Positions 27,230-35,000 of a DNA stretch of 64,000 nucleotides are shown here, piece by piece; the stretch's first letter is position 1; each line of letters starts with the position of its first letter. Below the pieces are notes generated by a model. That model was not told where the DNA came from. It saw only the letters and a program-made list of their open reading frames with translations, and ran no database searches. The stretch lies in assembly GCF_900019265.1 (NCBI RefSeq), contig NZ_CYGX02000008.1, forward strand, positions 61,381 through 125,380, in the 5' to 3' direction. A program made the position numbers and the translations under genes. Origin of the DNA: Paraburkholderia ribeironis. Lineage in GTDB: Bacteria; Pseudomonadota; Gammaproteobacteria; Burkholderiales; Burkholderiaceae.

Positions 27230-28789
27230 ATGCTAAACAACATCACAATTCGTGGCGGGCTGACGCTGGTGATCAGCGTGTTCGTCGCTTTTCTTCTGAC
27301 GGTGATCGCGGTCGGCTACGGCGCGCTCAAGCTCGCCAACAGCAGCCTCGACGACACGCAGCGCAGCGCGATCGCGCTGTCGCATCTGAAGGCAAGCTCG
27401 GAGAAGCTGCTGCAGGCGCAGCTCGCGTTGGGCAGCTATCAAGCGCTCTTCAGCGTCGGCAAGCAGACCGACGAACTGCTGCCGGCCGCGCACAAAGTGC
27501 TGGTCGAATCGAATAAGGACTTCCGCAACTACATGGCCGGTTCGTTCGTGAGCGACGACGAGCGCAAGCTCGCGCAGAGCGTCGAACAGGCGCGCAACGC
27601 GCTGGTCGACAAGGCGATCGAGCCGGAGTTCAAGGCGCTCAGCGACTTCGACTTCAACACCTTCCGCACCATCCAGGGCGACACCGCGAACAGTCTCTAC
27701 GCGACCTATTCGAAGGCCATCGACGCGCTCGAAACCGCGCAGATCGGCAATCAGCATCAGCAGGCCGCCACCGGCGCGCAGCGCTTCCAGCTGGCGACGC
27801 TGCTGTTCGCCGCGATCGGCGCGATCTCGCTCGCGATCGGCGTGGTGGCGCGCGTCGGGTTGTCGGCGGCGCTGATCAAGCCGGTCAATGCGACTGTCAA
27901 GCACTTCGAGCGCATCGCCGCCGGCGATCTGAGCGTCGCCATCAACGTCAAGTCACGCAACGAGATGGGTCAGTTGCTGGCCGCATTGACGAAGATGCGT
28001 GATGGACTCGTCGAGACCGTCGCCAAGGTGCGCGGCAATACCACCGCGATCACCCGGGGCGCGAACGAAATTGCCTCGGGCAATGCGGATCTGTCGGCGC
28101 GCACCGAGCAGCAGGCGGCCGCGCTGCAGCAGACGGCCGCGAGCATGGAGCAGTTGTCGGCGACGGTGAAGCAGAACGCCGACAACGCGAAGCAGGCGAA
28201 CCGCCTCGCGCATGGCGCGCTCGACACGGTGACGCGTGGCGGCACGGTGGTGTCGCGCGTGACCGAAACGATGGATGGCATCAGCGAGTCGTCGCGCAAG
28301 GTGACGGAGATCATCGGCATGATCGAAGGGATCGCGTTTCAGACCAACATCCTCGCGTTGAACGCGGCGGTCGAGGCGGCGCGCGCCGGCGAGCAGGGAC
28401 GCGGCTTCGCGGTGGTGGCCTCGGAGGTGCGCAGCCTCGCGCAGCGCTCGGGCGCGGCGGCCAAGGAGATCAAGGAACTGATCGGCGAATCGGCGGCGAA
28501 GGTGGAGGAGGGCGCTTCGCTCGTGTCCGACGCGCAGAAGACGATTCACGAAGCGATGAGCGCGGTCGAACGCGTCACCGGCGTGATGAACGAGATCGAG
28601 GCGTCGGCGCTCGAGCAAAGCGACGGCATCGAGCAGGTCAACAAGGCGGTCTCGCAGATCGACGAAGTCACGCAGCACAACGCGGCGCTGGTCGAGCAGG
28701 CCGCGGCCGCGGCGAAGTCGCTGGAAGAGCACGCGGTTGCGCTGTGCGACGCGGTGGCGGTGTTTCGGCTCGATGCGAAGGCGGCATAG
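27230..28789 (+). CDS. Methyl-accepting chemotaxis protein
   Basis: ATG at 27230 has GGAGA upstream; the in-frame extension to 27119 is Asn/Arg-rich and not credible. The 519-residue receptor has a first membrane helix at about 8-30, a roughly 160-residue periplasmic sensor of mainly helical Tar-like type, a second helix near 190-212, a HAMP region, and the cytoplasmic coiled coil. The hairpin tip reads [31 protein letters not shown], the conserved CheA/CheW contact. There is no C-terminal CheR-docking pentapeptide. No chemotaxis genes lie beside it, so it is an orphan receptor with unknown ligand. Confidence 0.93.
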   Translation: MLNNITIRGGLTLVISVFVAFLLTVIAVGYGALKLANSSLDDTQRSAIALSHLKASSEKLLQAQLALGSYQALFSVGKQTDELLPAAHKVLVESNKDFRNYMAGSFVSDDERKLAQSVEQARNALVDKAIEPEFKALSDFDFNTFRTIQGDTANSLYATYSKAIDALETAQIGNQHQQAATGAQRFQLATLLFAAIGAISLAIGVVARVGLSAALIKPVNATVKHFERIAAGDLSVAINVKSRNEMGQLLAALTKMRDGLVETVAKVRGNTTAITRGANEIASGNADLSARTEQQAAALQQTAASMEQLSATVKQNADNAKQANRLAHGALDTVTRGGTVVSRVTETMDGISESSRKVTEIIGMIEGIAFQTNILALNAAVEAARAGEQGRGFAVVASEVRSLAQRSGAAAKEIKELIGESAAKVEEGASLVSDAQKTIHEAMSAVERVTGVMNEIEASALEQSDGIEQVNKAVSQIDEVTQHNAALVEQAAAAAKSLEEHAVALCDAVAVFRLDAKAA

Positions 28790-28849
28790 CCGAGGCTGTT
28801 GCTAACGCGGCCCGGCACCGAGGCCGGAGTTCGCGCGAGGTACGCTTCG

Positions 28850-28879
28850 GCACGGGTTCGGCAATCGCCGAGCCCGTGC
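28850..28879. terminator. Hairpin between convergent chemoreceptor and livF genes
   Basis: A 13-bp inverted repeat with one G-T pair (GCACGGGTTCGGC / GCCGAGCCCGTGC) and a 4-base loop lies seven bases beyond the livF stop. Neither side has a good T run, so termination is plausible rather than certain. Confidence 0.4.
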
Positions 28880-28885
28880 GTTGCG

Positions 28886-29620
28886 TCAATGACTCGTACC
28901 CAGATACGCGGCCTTCACCGACGGATCGTTGCGCAATTGCAGCGCCGGCCCATGCGCGGCGATCCGGCCGTTTTCCATGACGTAGCCGTAGTCGGCCACA
29001 TTGAGGGCCGCCGCGGCGAACTGCTCGACCAGCAGCATCGTCACGCCCTGGCCCTTCAGATTCTCGATGATGCGAAACACCTCTTCGACGAGAATCGGTG
29101 CGAGCCCCATCGACGGTTCGTCGAGCAGCACGAGTTCCGGGTTCAGCATGATCGCGCGGGCCATCGCCAGCATCTGCTGCTCGCCGCCGGAGAGCGTGCC
29201 GGCCAGTTGATGGCGCCGTTCCTTCAGACGCGGAAACAGTTCGATCGCGCGCTCCAGATCGGCGTTCACATCGCCGCGCGGCCGTGCCCAGGTGAGGCGC
29301 GCAAAGGCGCCGAGAATCAGGTTGTCGGTCACGCTCATCGTCGCGAACACGCGCCGTCCTTCCGGCGAATGCGCGAGTCCGAGCCGCGCGATACGATGCG
29401 AGTCGAGCGCGTCGATCCGCTTCGCGCTCGCGCCCACACCCATCGTGATCTCGCCGGCGCTTGGGCGGATCATGCCGGAGATCGCGCGCATCGTGGTGGT
29501 CTTGCCCGCACCGTTCGAGCCGATCAGCGTGACGACCGAGCCCTTCGGGACGTCGATCGAAATGCCGTGCAGCACTTTCACCTTGCCGTATCCTGCATGC
29601 AGATTCTTGACCGATAGCAT
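28886..29620 (-). CDS. livF: Branched-chain amino acid ABC transporter ATP-binding protein
   Basis: The 244-residue ATPase has the Walker A GSNGAGKTT, the ABC signature LSGGEQQMLAMARA, Walker B ELVLLDEPSMGL and the switch histidine in LLVEQF context, matching LivF length and sequence. It is the last gene of the livK-livH-livMG-livF block and pairs with the ATPase half of the LivMG fusion to power uptake. A 64-bp gap with GTGGGTCCC-type direct repeats separates it from livMG. Confidence 0.9.
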   Translation of the reverse strand: MLSVKNLHAGYGKVKVLHGISIDVPKGSVVTLIGSNGAGKTTTMRAISGMIRPSAGEITMGVGASAKRIDALDSHRIARLGLAHSPEGRRVFATMSVTDNLILGAFARLTWARPRGDVNADLERAIELFPRLKERRHQLAGTLSGGEQQMLAMARAIMLNPELVLLDEPSMGLAPILVEEVFRIIENLKGQGVTMLLVEQFAAAALNVADYGYVMENGRIAAHGPALQLRNDPSVKAAYLGTSH

Positions 29621-29684
29621 GTCTGTTCCTGTGAGTCTCGTGGGTCCCCTGGGTCCCGTGGGTCCCGAAAGAGGCCGGCGCGGC

Positions 29685-31625
29685 TCAGGCTGGTTGCCCG
29701 ACCGTCTCGCCGCCGAGATAAGCTTCGATGACTTTTTCGTTCGACTGGATGTCGGCCGGATTGCCTTCCGCGATCTTCTGCCCGAAGTCGAGCACCGACA
29801 CGCGATCGCAGACGCTCATCACGACGTCCATGTGATGTTCGATCAGCACGACGGTGATGCCGTGATCGCGCACCTTGCGGATGATCGCGACCAGCTCCTT
29901 GATGTCCGGCGCGGTGAGGCCGGCGGCCGGCTCGTCGAGCAACAGCACTTGCGGATCGAGCGCGAGCGCCCGCGCGATTTCGAGCAGCCGTTGCTTGCCG
30001 TAGGGCAGATTGCGCGCTTCTTCGCCAGCGGCGTGCTCCAGCCCGACAAACCGCAGCATGCCGAACGCGCGCTCGCGGGCCGCACGCTCCTCGCGCCGGT
30101 AACGCGCGGACATCAGCCCGACGTCCGCGAGATTGGTCCGGAATGTGTGATGCAGACCGACCAGCACGTTTTCGAGCGCGGTCATCTCGCCGAACAGTTG
30201 CACGTTCTGGAACGTGCGCGCGATGCCCGCCAGCGCGATCTGCGCCGAGGTCTTGCCCGCGAGCGACGTGCCGCGATAGTCGAGCGTGCCCGCAGTCGGC
30301 ACATAGATGCCGGTCAGCACGTTCATCATCGTGCTCTTGCCTGAGCCGTTCGGGCCGATCAGTCCGTGAATCGTGCCGCGCCGCACGGTCAGATCGACGT
30401 TGTTGAGCGCCTTCAGGCCGCTGAACTGCATCAGGATGCCGCGCAGTTGCAGGATGTCTTCCGCGCCGCCCGCGTGCACGGCCGCAATCGCGTCGCCGCC
30501 GCTCGTCGCGGGTTGGGTGGTGTCGACGGTGACCGTGCGCACCCGGCCGTGCATCACGATCTTGCGCACGAAACCGACCACGCCGTCCTGCAGGTAGTAC
30601 ACCACGAGCAGGATCATCAGGCCGAAGATGGTCAGCCGCCAGTCCGCGAGTGTGTCGATGCGGTACGAGAACGCGGCGAGCCCCACCGTGCCGAGCACCG
30701 GAATCGCCACCTTGCGCGGTGTCGAGACCTTGCGCGCGAGTGCCACGCCCGCGCCGATCACGACCACCGCCGCCAGCGCCGAGGCGACGGTGCGGAACAT
30801 GTCGATGTCATCGAGCAGCTTGGGCAGCAGCACGATGATCGCCGAGCCGAGCAGCGCGCCGCTGCGCGTCTTGCGCCCGCCCATGATGATCGCGAGCAGG
30901 AACAGGATGGTCAGTTCGAAGTTGTAGGTATTCGGCGAGATGTACTGCTCCGAATACGAGTAGAGGCAGCCGGCGAGACCGGCGAAGCCCGCGCTGATCA
31001 CGAACGCGTAGACCTTGTAGCGGTACACCGACACGCCCATGCAGTCCGACGCGATCGGACTGTCGCGCAGTGCTTCGAACGCCCGGCCCAGGTGCGACTT
31101 GAGCACGCGGTGCACGACGATCAGCGACACCACCAGCAGCGCCGCGACGAGCCAGTAGTATTCGACTTCGTTCATCGGCCGCGCGCCGAGCGACGGCTTC
31201 GGAATCTTCACGCCCATCGGCCCGTTGGTCAGAAAATCCATCTCGTTGATGAGGATCTGCAGGATCGTGCCGAACGCGAGCGTCACCATCGCGAGGTAAG
31301 GGCCGGACACGCGCAGCGCGGGCAACGCGAGGATCGCGCCGAAGCCGGCCGTGATGAGAATCGCGAGTGGCGCGGTGACGAAAAACGGCATGCCGAGCTT
31401 GATGAACAGCACGCCCGCCGTGTAAGCGCCAACCCCGAACAGCCCCGCATGCCCGAGCGAAACCTGGCCGGTGTAGCCGACCACGATGTCGAGACCGAAC
31501 AGCAGGATCGCGTAGATCATGATGGTCTCGAACAGATGGATGTAGTACGGGTTGCCCGACAGCACGGGGAACACCGCGAGCGCGATCAGCGCGAGTGCCG
31601 ACGCAATGAGTTTCTTCAGATTCAC
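29685..31625 (-). CDS. livMG: Fused permease/ATPase of branched-chain amino acid ABC transporter (LivM-LivG)
   Basis: GTG at 31625, eight bases after the livH stop and preceded by GAGGG, gives 646 residues; the frame stays open upstream through livH but that part is antisense-like noise. Residues 1-300 are a LivM-type permease with IVVGYTGQVSLGHAGLFG and LRDSPIASDCMG, the EAA-like loop. Further helices follow near 300-370. Residues about 395-646 are a LivG-type ATPase: GLIGPNGSGKST, NLPYGKQRLLEIARALA and LLLDEPAAGL. Fusing permease and ATPase fixes their ratio. The partner permease is LivH and the second ATPase is LivF. Confidence 0.88.
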   Translation of the reverse strand: MNLKKLIASALALIALAVFPVLSGNPYYIHLFETIMIYAILLFGLDIVVGYTGQVSLGHAGLFGVGAYTAGVLFIKLGMPFFVTAPLAILITAGFGAILALPALRVSGPYLAMVTLAFGTILQILINEMDFLTNGPMGVKIPKPSLGARPMNEVEYYWLVAALLVVSLIVVHRVLKSHLGRAFEALRDSPIASDCMGVSVYRYKVYAFVISAGFAGLAGCLYSYSEQYISPNTYNFELTILFLLAIIMGGRKTRSGALLGSAIIVLLPKLLDDIDMFRTVASALAAVVVIGAGVALARKVSTPRKVAIPVLGTVGLAAFSYRIDTLADWRLTIFGLMILLVVYYLQDGVVGFVRKIVMHGRVRTVTVDTTQPATSGGDAIAAVHAGGAEDILQLRGILMQFSGLKALNNVDLTVRRGTIHGLIGPNGSGKSTMMNVLTGIYVPTAGTLDYRGTSLAGKTSAQIALAGIARTFQNVQLFGEMTALENVLVGLHHTFRTNLADVGLMSARYRREERAARERAFGMLRFVGLEHAAGEEARNLPYGKQRLLEIARALALDPQVLLLDEPAAGLTAPDIKELVAIIRKVRDHGITVVLIEHHMDVVMSVCDRVSVLDFGQKIAEGNPADIQSNEKVIEAYLGGETVGQPA

Positions 31626-31633
31626 GGCGGCCC

Positions 31634-32509
31634 TCACACTTTCTTGATCGTGGTCTTGCCGAACAGCCCGGCGGGTTTCATCGCGAGCACGATCAGCAGC
31701 AGCACGAGCCCTGGCACATCTTTGTAGCCGGTGGAGATGTAAAAGCCGGTGGCGGTCTCGGCGATGCCGAGAATCACGCCGCCGACCACGATGCCCAGAC
31801 CGCTCGACAGTCCGCCGATGATCGCCACCGCGAACGCCTTGAGCCCGAGCACCGCGCCCATGGTCGCGCCGGTCAGCGTGAGCGGCGCGATCAGCACGCC
31901 GGCGAACGCGGCGGTCAGCGACGAGAGCGCATACGAAAACGTGATCACGAGGCCGGTGTTGATGCCCATCAGCGCGGCAGCGTCGCGGTCGTTCGCGGTG
32001 GCCACCACCGCCTTGCCGAAGATCGTCTTGCGGTTGAAGAACTCGACCGCCAGCATCATCACCAGCGCGCCGCCAACCACCAGCAGTTCCATCGGCAGCA
32101 CGTTCGCGCCGAGCACCTTGAGCGGCGCTTCCGGCAGCGGCGACGGGAAGCGCAGATCGTCGCGGCCCCAGATGTTCTCCGCGACGTTCTTGAAGATGAT
32201 GCCGAGCGCGATGGTCGACATGATCCAGCCGAATTCGGATTTGATCTTGATCGCGGGCCGCACCCCGATCCGTTCGACGAACGCGCCTTGCAACAGACCG
32301 AACCCGCACACGAGCGGGATCATCAGCCAGTAGTTGACGCCGAGCGAGACCAGCGTGAGGCCGACCAGCGCGCCGAGCATCAGCGCGTCGCCCTGGCCGA
32401 AGTTCAGCGTGCCGGAGGTGGCGAACGTGAGTTGGTAGCCGAATGCGATCACGGCGTAGATCATGCCGAGCGCAATGCCGCTATAGATGAGCTGCAGAAG
32501 AATGACCAT
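31634..32509 (-). CDS. livH: Branched-chain amino acid ABC transporter permease
   Basis: The 291-residue membrane protein has eight or so helices, the N-terminal GIALGMIYAVIAFGYQLTFATSGTLNFGQGD pattern diagnostic of LivH, and the conserved loop FGKAVVATANDRDAAALMGIN that contacts the ATPase. It lies 8 bases upstream of livMG and 211 bases downstream of livK. The intervening region contains a hairpin and 24-bp repeats that may set livH expression lower than livK. Confidence 0.9.
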   Translation of the reverse strand: MVILLQLIYSGIALGMIYAVIAFGYQLTFATSGTLNFGQGDALMLGALVGLTLVSLGVNYWLMIPLVCGFGLLQGAFVERIGVRPAIKIKSEFGWIMSTIALGIIFKNVAENIWGRDDLRFPSPLPEAPLKVLGANVLPMELLVVGGALVMMLAVEFFNRKTIFGKAVVATANDRDAAALMGINTGLVITFSYALSSLTAAFAGVLIAPLTLTGATMGAVLGLKAFAVAIIGGLSSGLGIVVGGVILGIAETATGFYISTGYKDVPGLVLLLIVLAMKPAGLFGKTTIKKV

Positions 32510-32626
32510 CGTCGAACGCCTTGGAGTTCACCGTCTATGAAGCAAAGCCGCCCCCGCTGGCAAGCGGGTGCGGCTTCGGAGCATGCTGCCGCGCTTGGGT
32601 TCGCGCGTATGTCTGCGCTTGCATTT

Positions 32627-32674
32627 GCGCTTGTACAGGAGCTTGCAACGGCGCTTGTACAGGAGCTTGCATTG
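32627..32674. repeat. Two 24-bp direct repeats between livK and livH
   Basis: GCGCTTGTACAGGAGCTTGC occurs at 32627 and again at 32651, a 21-bp perfect repeat with a 24-bp period; partial copies flank it. The repeat unit codes in frame on either strand, but no gene is supported here. Confidence 0.8.
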
Positions 32675-32682
32675 GCGTTTGT

Positions 32683-32703
32683 CCGGCGCGCGCTGCGCGC
32701 CGG
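32683..32703 (-). other. Intercistronic hairpin downstream of livK
   Basis: A perfect 9-bp stem CCGGCGCGC / GCGCGCCGG with a 3-base loop begins about 17 bases after the livK stop. There is no T run, so it is more likely an mRNA-stabilising or attenuating structure that favours the binding-protein message than a full terminator. Confidence 0.55.
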
Positions 32704-32720
32704 CTTCGCGCCTTTAGCGC

Positions 32721-33932
32721 CTAGTTCGACGCCAGCTTGCTGCGCAACTGGCTGCCGCCTTTGCGATCGGCCTCATACGCATAGATCACGCGGCCGCCCT
32801 TGACCTCGCCGACCACCGGCACGTTCGGGCTGATCGCTTCGTGGTCGTCGTGCGTGAACGGCTTGTCGTACACCATCACGACGCCCTCCACCTTGGCGTT
32901 GAGGTTTTCGAGCGCGGCGCGCACCTTCGGGCCATCGGTCGAACCGGCCTGGGTGATCGCCGCGGCCAGCAGATAGATCGAGTCGTAGCCTTGCGCGGCG
33001 GACACCGGCGAGTCGATGCGGTTGTTCTTCGGCTTGAATTCCTTCAGGTACGCGTCGATGAACGCCTTGCGCTTCGGCGTGTTGGCTTCCTGAATGAAGG
33101 TCTGCGGCATGCGCGCGCCTTCGCCGTTGGTGCTCGCGTTGTCGATGTAGTTCGCCATCGACAGGGTCCAGCTGCCGACCAGCGGCACTTTCCAGCCGAG
33201 CTTGGCCATGCCGTTGGCGATCTGCGCGAGTTCCGGCCCGATGCCGTAGGTCAGCACCGCTTCAGCGCCGGCCTCCTTGGCCTTGAGCAGCTGCGCGGTC
33301 ATGTCGACGTCCTTGATATTGAATTTCTCGACGGCGACCGGCTTCACGCCTTTGGTGGCCAGCGCCTTTTCGAGGTCTTCGCGGCCGAGCTGGCCGTAGT
33401 TGGTCGAGTCGGCGAGAATCGCGACCTTCTTGAAGCCGCGTTTGCTGATGGCTTCGTCGACGATCATCGGCGCCTGAATGCGGTCGGCGGCGGAGTTGCG
33501 GAATACGTAGTTGTCCGGTTGATCGGTGAACTGCTTCGTCACGACGCTGCCGGTCGCGACGTTGTTGAAGACCGGAATCTTCGCTTCCTGGAAGAAGCGC
33601 TGCGACGCGAGCGCCACGCCGGTGTTGATGTAGCCCACCACCGCGACGACTTTTTCCTTGTTGATCAGCTCTTGCGCGATCTGCACGCCGCGTTCGTTTT
33701 TCGCTTCGTCGTCGCGCTCCACCAGCACGATCTGATGGCCGAGCACGCCGCCGGCTTTGTTGATTTCGGCGGTGGCGAGACGCACGCCGTCGCGCATGCT
33801 CACGCCCATCGAAGACGAGCCGCCGGTGAAAGGTCCGTCGACGCCGATCTTGATCGGCTCGGCTGCGTAGCTGACGTTAGCGAGGGCGCACAGCGCGAGC
33901 GCGCTCACAACGCTCTTCAAGCGAATTCCCAT
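32721..33932 (-). CDS. livK: Branched-chain amino acid ABC transporter substrate-binding protein
   Basis: The 403-residue protein has a cleavable signal peptide (KSVVSALALCALANVSYAAE), then IKIGVDGPFTGGSSSMGVSMRDGVRLA, the Leu/Ile/Val-binding periplasmic fold start. It is the first gene of the transporter block. The likely ligand is Leu, Ile or Val, but close relatives bind other amino acids or aromatic compounds, so specificity is uncertain. The promoter should lie in 33933-34220, where a TATACT-like -10 hexamer can be read on the minus strand at about 34035-34040. Confidence 0.88.
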   Translation of the reverse strand: MGIRLKSVVSALALCALANVSYAAEPIKIGVDGPFTGGSSSMGVSMRDGVRLATAEINKAGGVLGHQIVLVERDDEAKNERGVQIAQELINKEKVVAVVGYINTGVALASQRFFQEAKIPVFNNVATGSVVTKQFTDQPDNYVFRNSAADRIQAPMIVDEAISKRGFKKVAILADSTNYGQLGREDLEKALATKGVKPVAVEKFNIKDVDMTAQLLKAKEAGAEAVLTYGIGPELAQIANGMAKLGWKVPLVGSWTLSMANYIDNASTNGEGARMPQTFIQEANTPKRKAFIDAYLKEFKPKNNRIDSPVSAAQGYDSIYLLAAAITQAGSTDGPKVRAALENLNAKVEGVVMVYDKPFTHDDHEAISPNVPVVGEVKGGRVIYAYEADRKGGSQLRSKLASN

Positions 33933-34220
33933 AACTGTCTCCGTAGCATGTCTTTTCTTGCACGGAGCCTCGATGCGGCTCCCATGCGCGCCGACCGGAC
34001 GTTCTCAGGATACCTGACCGTCCGTCGGTGAGGCAGTATAGGAACCGTAATGTCTGAGTAATATTCGGACTTACCCGCGTGGTGCAATCCCGCAATCGAC
34101 GGCGGCGCAGTCCGTGCGTCGCGACTCGCCAGATCCGCCGTCGATGTTCAGTCCAATTCAGCGCGCATCAGCGCGCCACCGCCGCTTTGGTCGCTTTGGT
34201 CGCTTCGACCACTTCGACCG
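33933..34220. other. livK upstream region with 9-bp repeats at its right edge
   Basis: This region holds the likely livK promoter on the minus strand. At 34184-34219 four 9-bp units (GCTTTGGTC twice, GCTTCGACC, ACTTCGACC) run straight into the galE remnant. No gene is supported here; a plus-strand open frame through it is antisense to the galE fragment. Confidence 0.5.
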
Positions 34221-34352
34221 CTTCATGCAAACCCGCGCGGATTGCCCGACTGCCAGCGCCAGTGATCCGCGCACATCTGCTCGATGCCGAACTGCGCACG
34301 CCAGCCGATGATGTCTTCGGCCGCGGCCGGATCGGCGAAACACGACGCGACG
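34221..34352 (-). pseudogene. galE: Displaced 3' fragment of galE
   Basis: These 132 bp match 38309-38440, the end of intact galE, with three differences by eye. In the galE frame the fragment encodes the last 42 or so residues and the TGA stop at 34223, with all the C-terminal residues I compared unchanged (ADPAAAEDIIGWRAQ to NPRGFA). Beyond 34353 the sequence is unrelated to galE. The fragment has no start and no ribosome site, and is best read as the far boundary of the insert that follows galE. Confidence 0.9.
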
Positions 34353-34499
34353 AGGCGTTATATCCGGACGACGAATTTGGCGAAAACTGGCCGGCCGTGA
34401 GCATACCCATGAACCACCGCGGTCAGGCAAGCGCTGACATGGCGCAGAATGCACTTTGCATGGACTTCTCCATCGTCAGGACACCTGACTACGAGCGTC

Positions 34500-34979
34500 T
34501 CACTGCGTTCGCTGCTTGACGTAGCTGACCGGCAAGTCGAATCTGGCCGACGGAAACTTCGTGGAAAGCGTCTGATAGAGGGGAGGCAGGCTGGAAAAGG
34601 TGTTCACGTGCAGTACGGTGATGCCCATTTGCGGGAAAGCCTGTATTTGCTGCGCCAGGCCGCCGGCCGCCGCACTGATTGCGCCCGTGTCCGGATAGAT
34701 CACGACAAGATCGTTCGTGCTGAGGCCCGCGAACCAGTCGCTTGACCGGATCACCAGCGTCGAATTCGGCTGTACGTTACCGTCCTGGTCGAGCGCCGCA
34801 GCATTCGGCATCGGCCACACGCTCGTGCTGCCGATCGTCACCGGGGCAGTCCGGCTCAACGGCTGCACCTGCGCCGCGGAGGCCCGGACACCCTGCCTGA
34901 GTGCCGTGCCCTGAGCGTGTGCGAGCACTGCGCACAGTAGCATCGCACCTGCCATGGTGACGAATCGAAACCAGCTCAT
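34500..34979 (-). CDS. Small secreted protein next to S8 protease
   Basis: I do not recognise this 159-residue protein. A clear signal peptide (MAGAMLLCAVLAHAQG) predicts export. The mature part has TSVWPMPNAAALDQDGNVQ, VIRSSDWFAGLSTNDLVVIYPDTGAIS and MGITVLHVNTFSSLP, the look of a compact alpha/beta domain. It begins 21 bases after the protease stop, so the two are probably co-transcribed. It could be an inhibitor, chaperone or substrate of the protease, but nothing in the sequence proves this. Confidence 0.65.
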   Translation of the reverse strand: MSWFRFVTMAGAMLLCAVLAHAQGTALRQGVRASAAQVQPLSRTAPVTIGSTSVWPMPNAAALDQDGNVQPNSTLVIRSSDWFAGLSTNDLVVIYPDTGAISAAAGGLAQQIQAFPQMGITVLHVNTFSSLPPLYQTLSTKFPSARFDLPVSYVKQRTQ

Positions 34980-35000
34980 CCTTTCTGACCCTCCCGTCCC

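Noticed and set aside
29685..32309. Single 874-residue protein covering the livMG region
   Set aside because: The first 228 residues overlap livH in another frame and are Arg-rich noise; GTG at 31625 after the livH stop is the sensible start.
34079..34519. 146-codon plus-strand gene across the galE remnant
   Set aside because: It is antisense to the galE fragment, covers the 9-bp repeat and has no homology or ribosome site.
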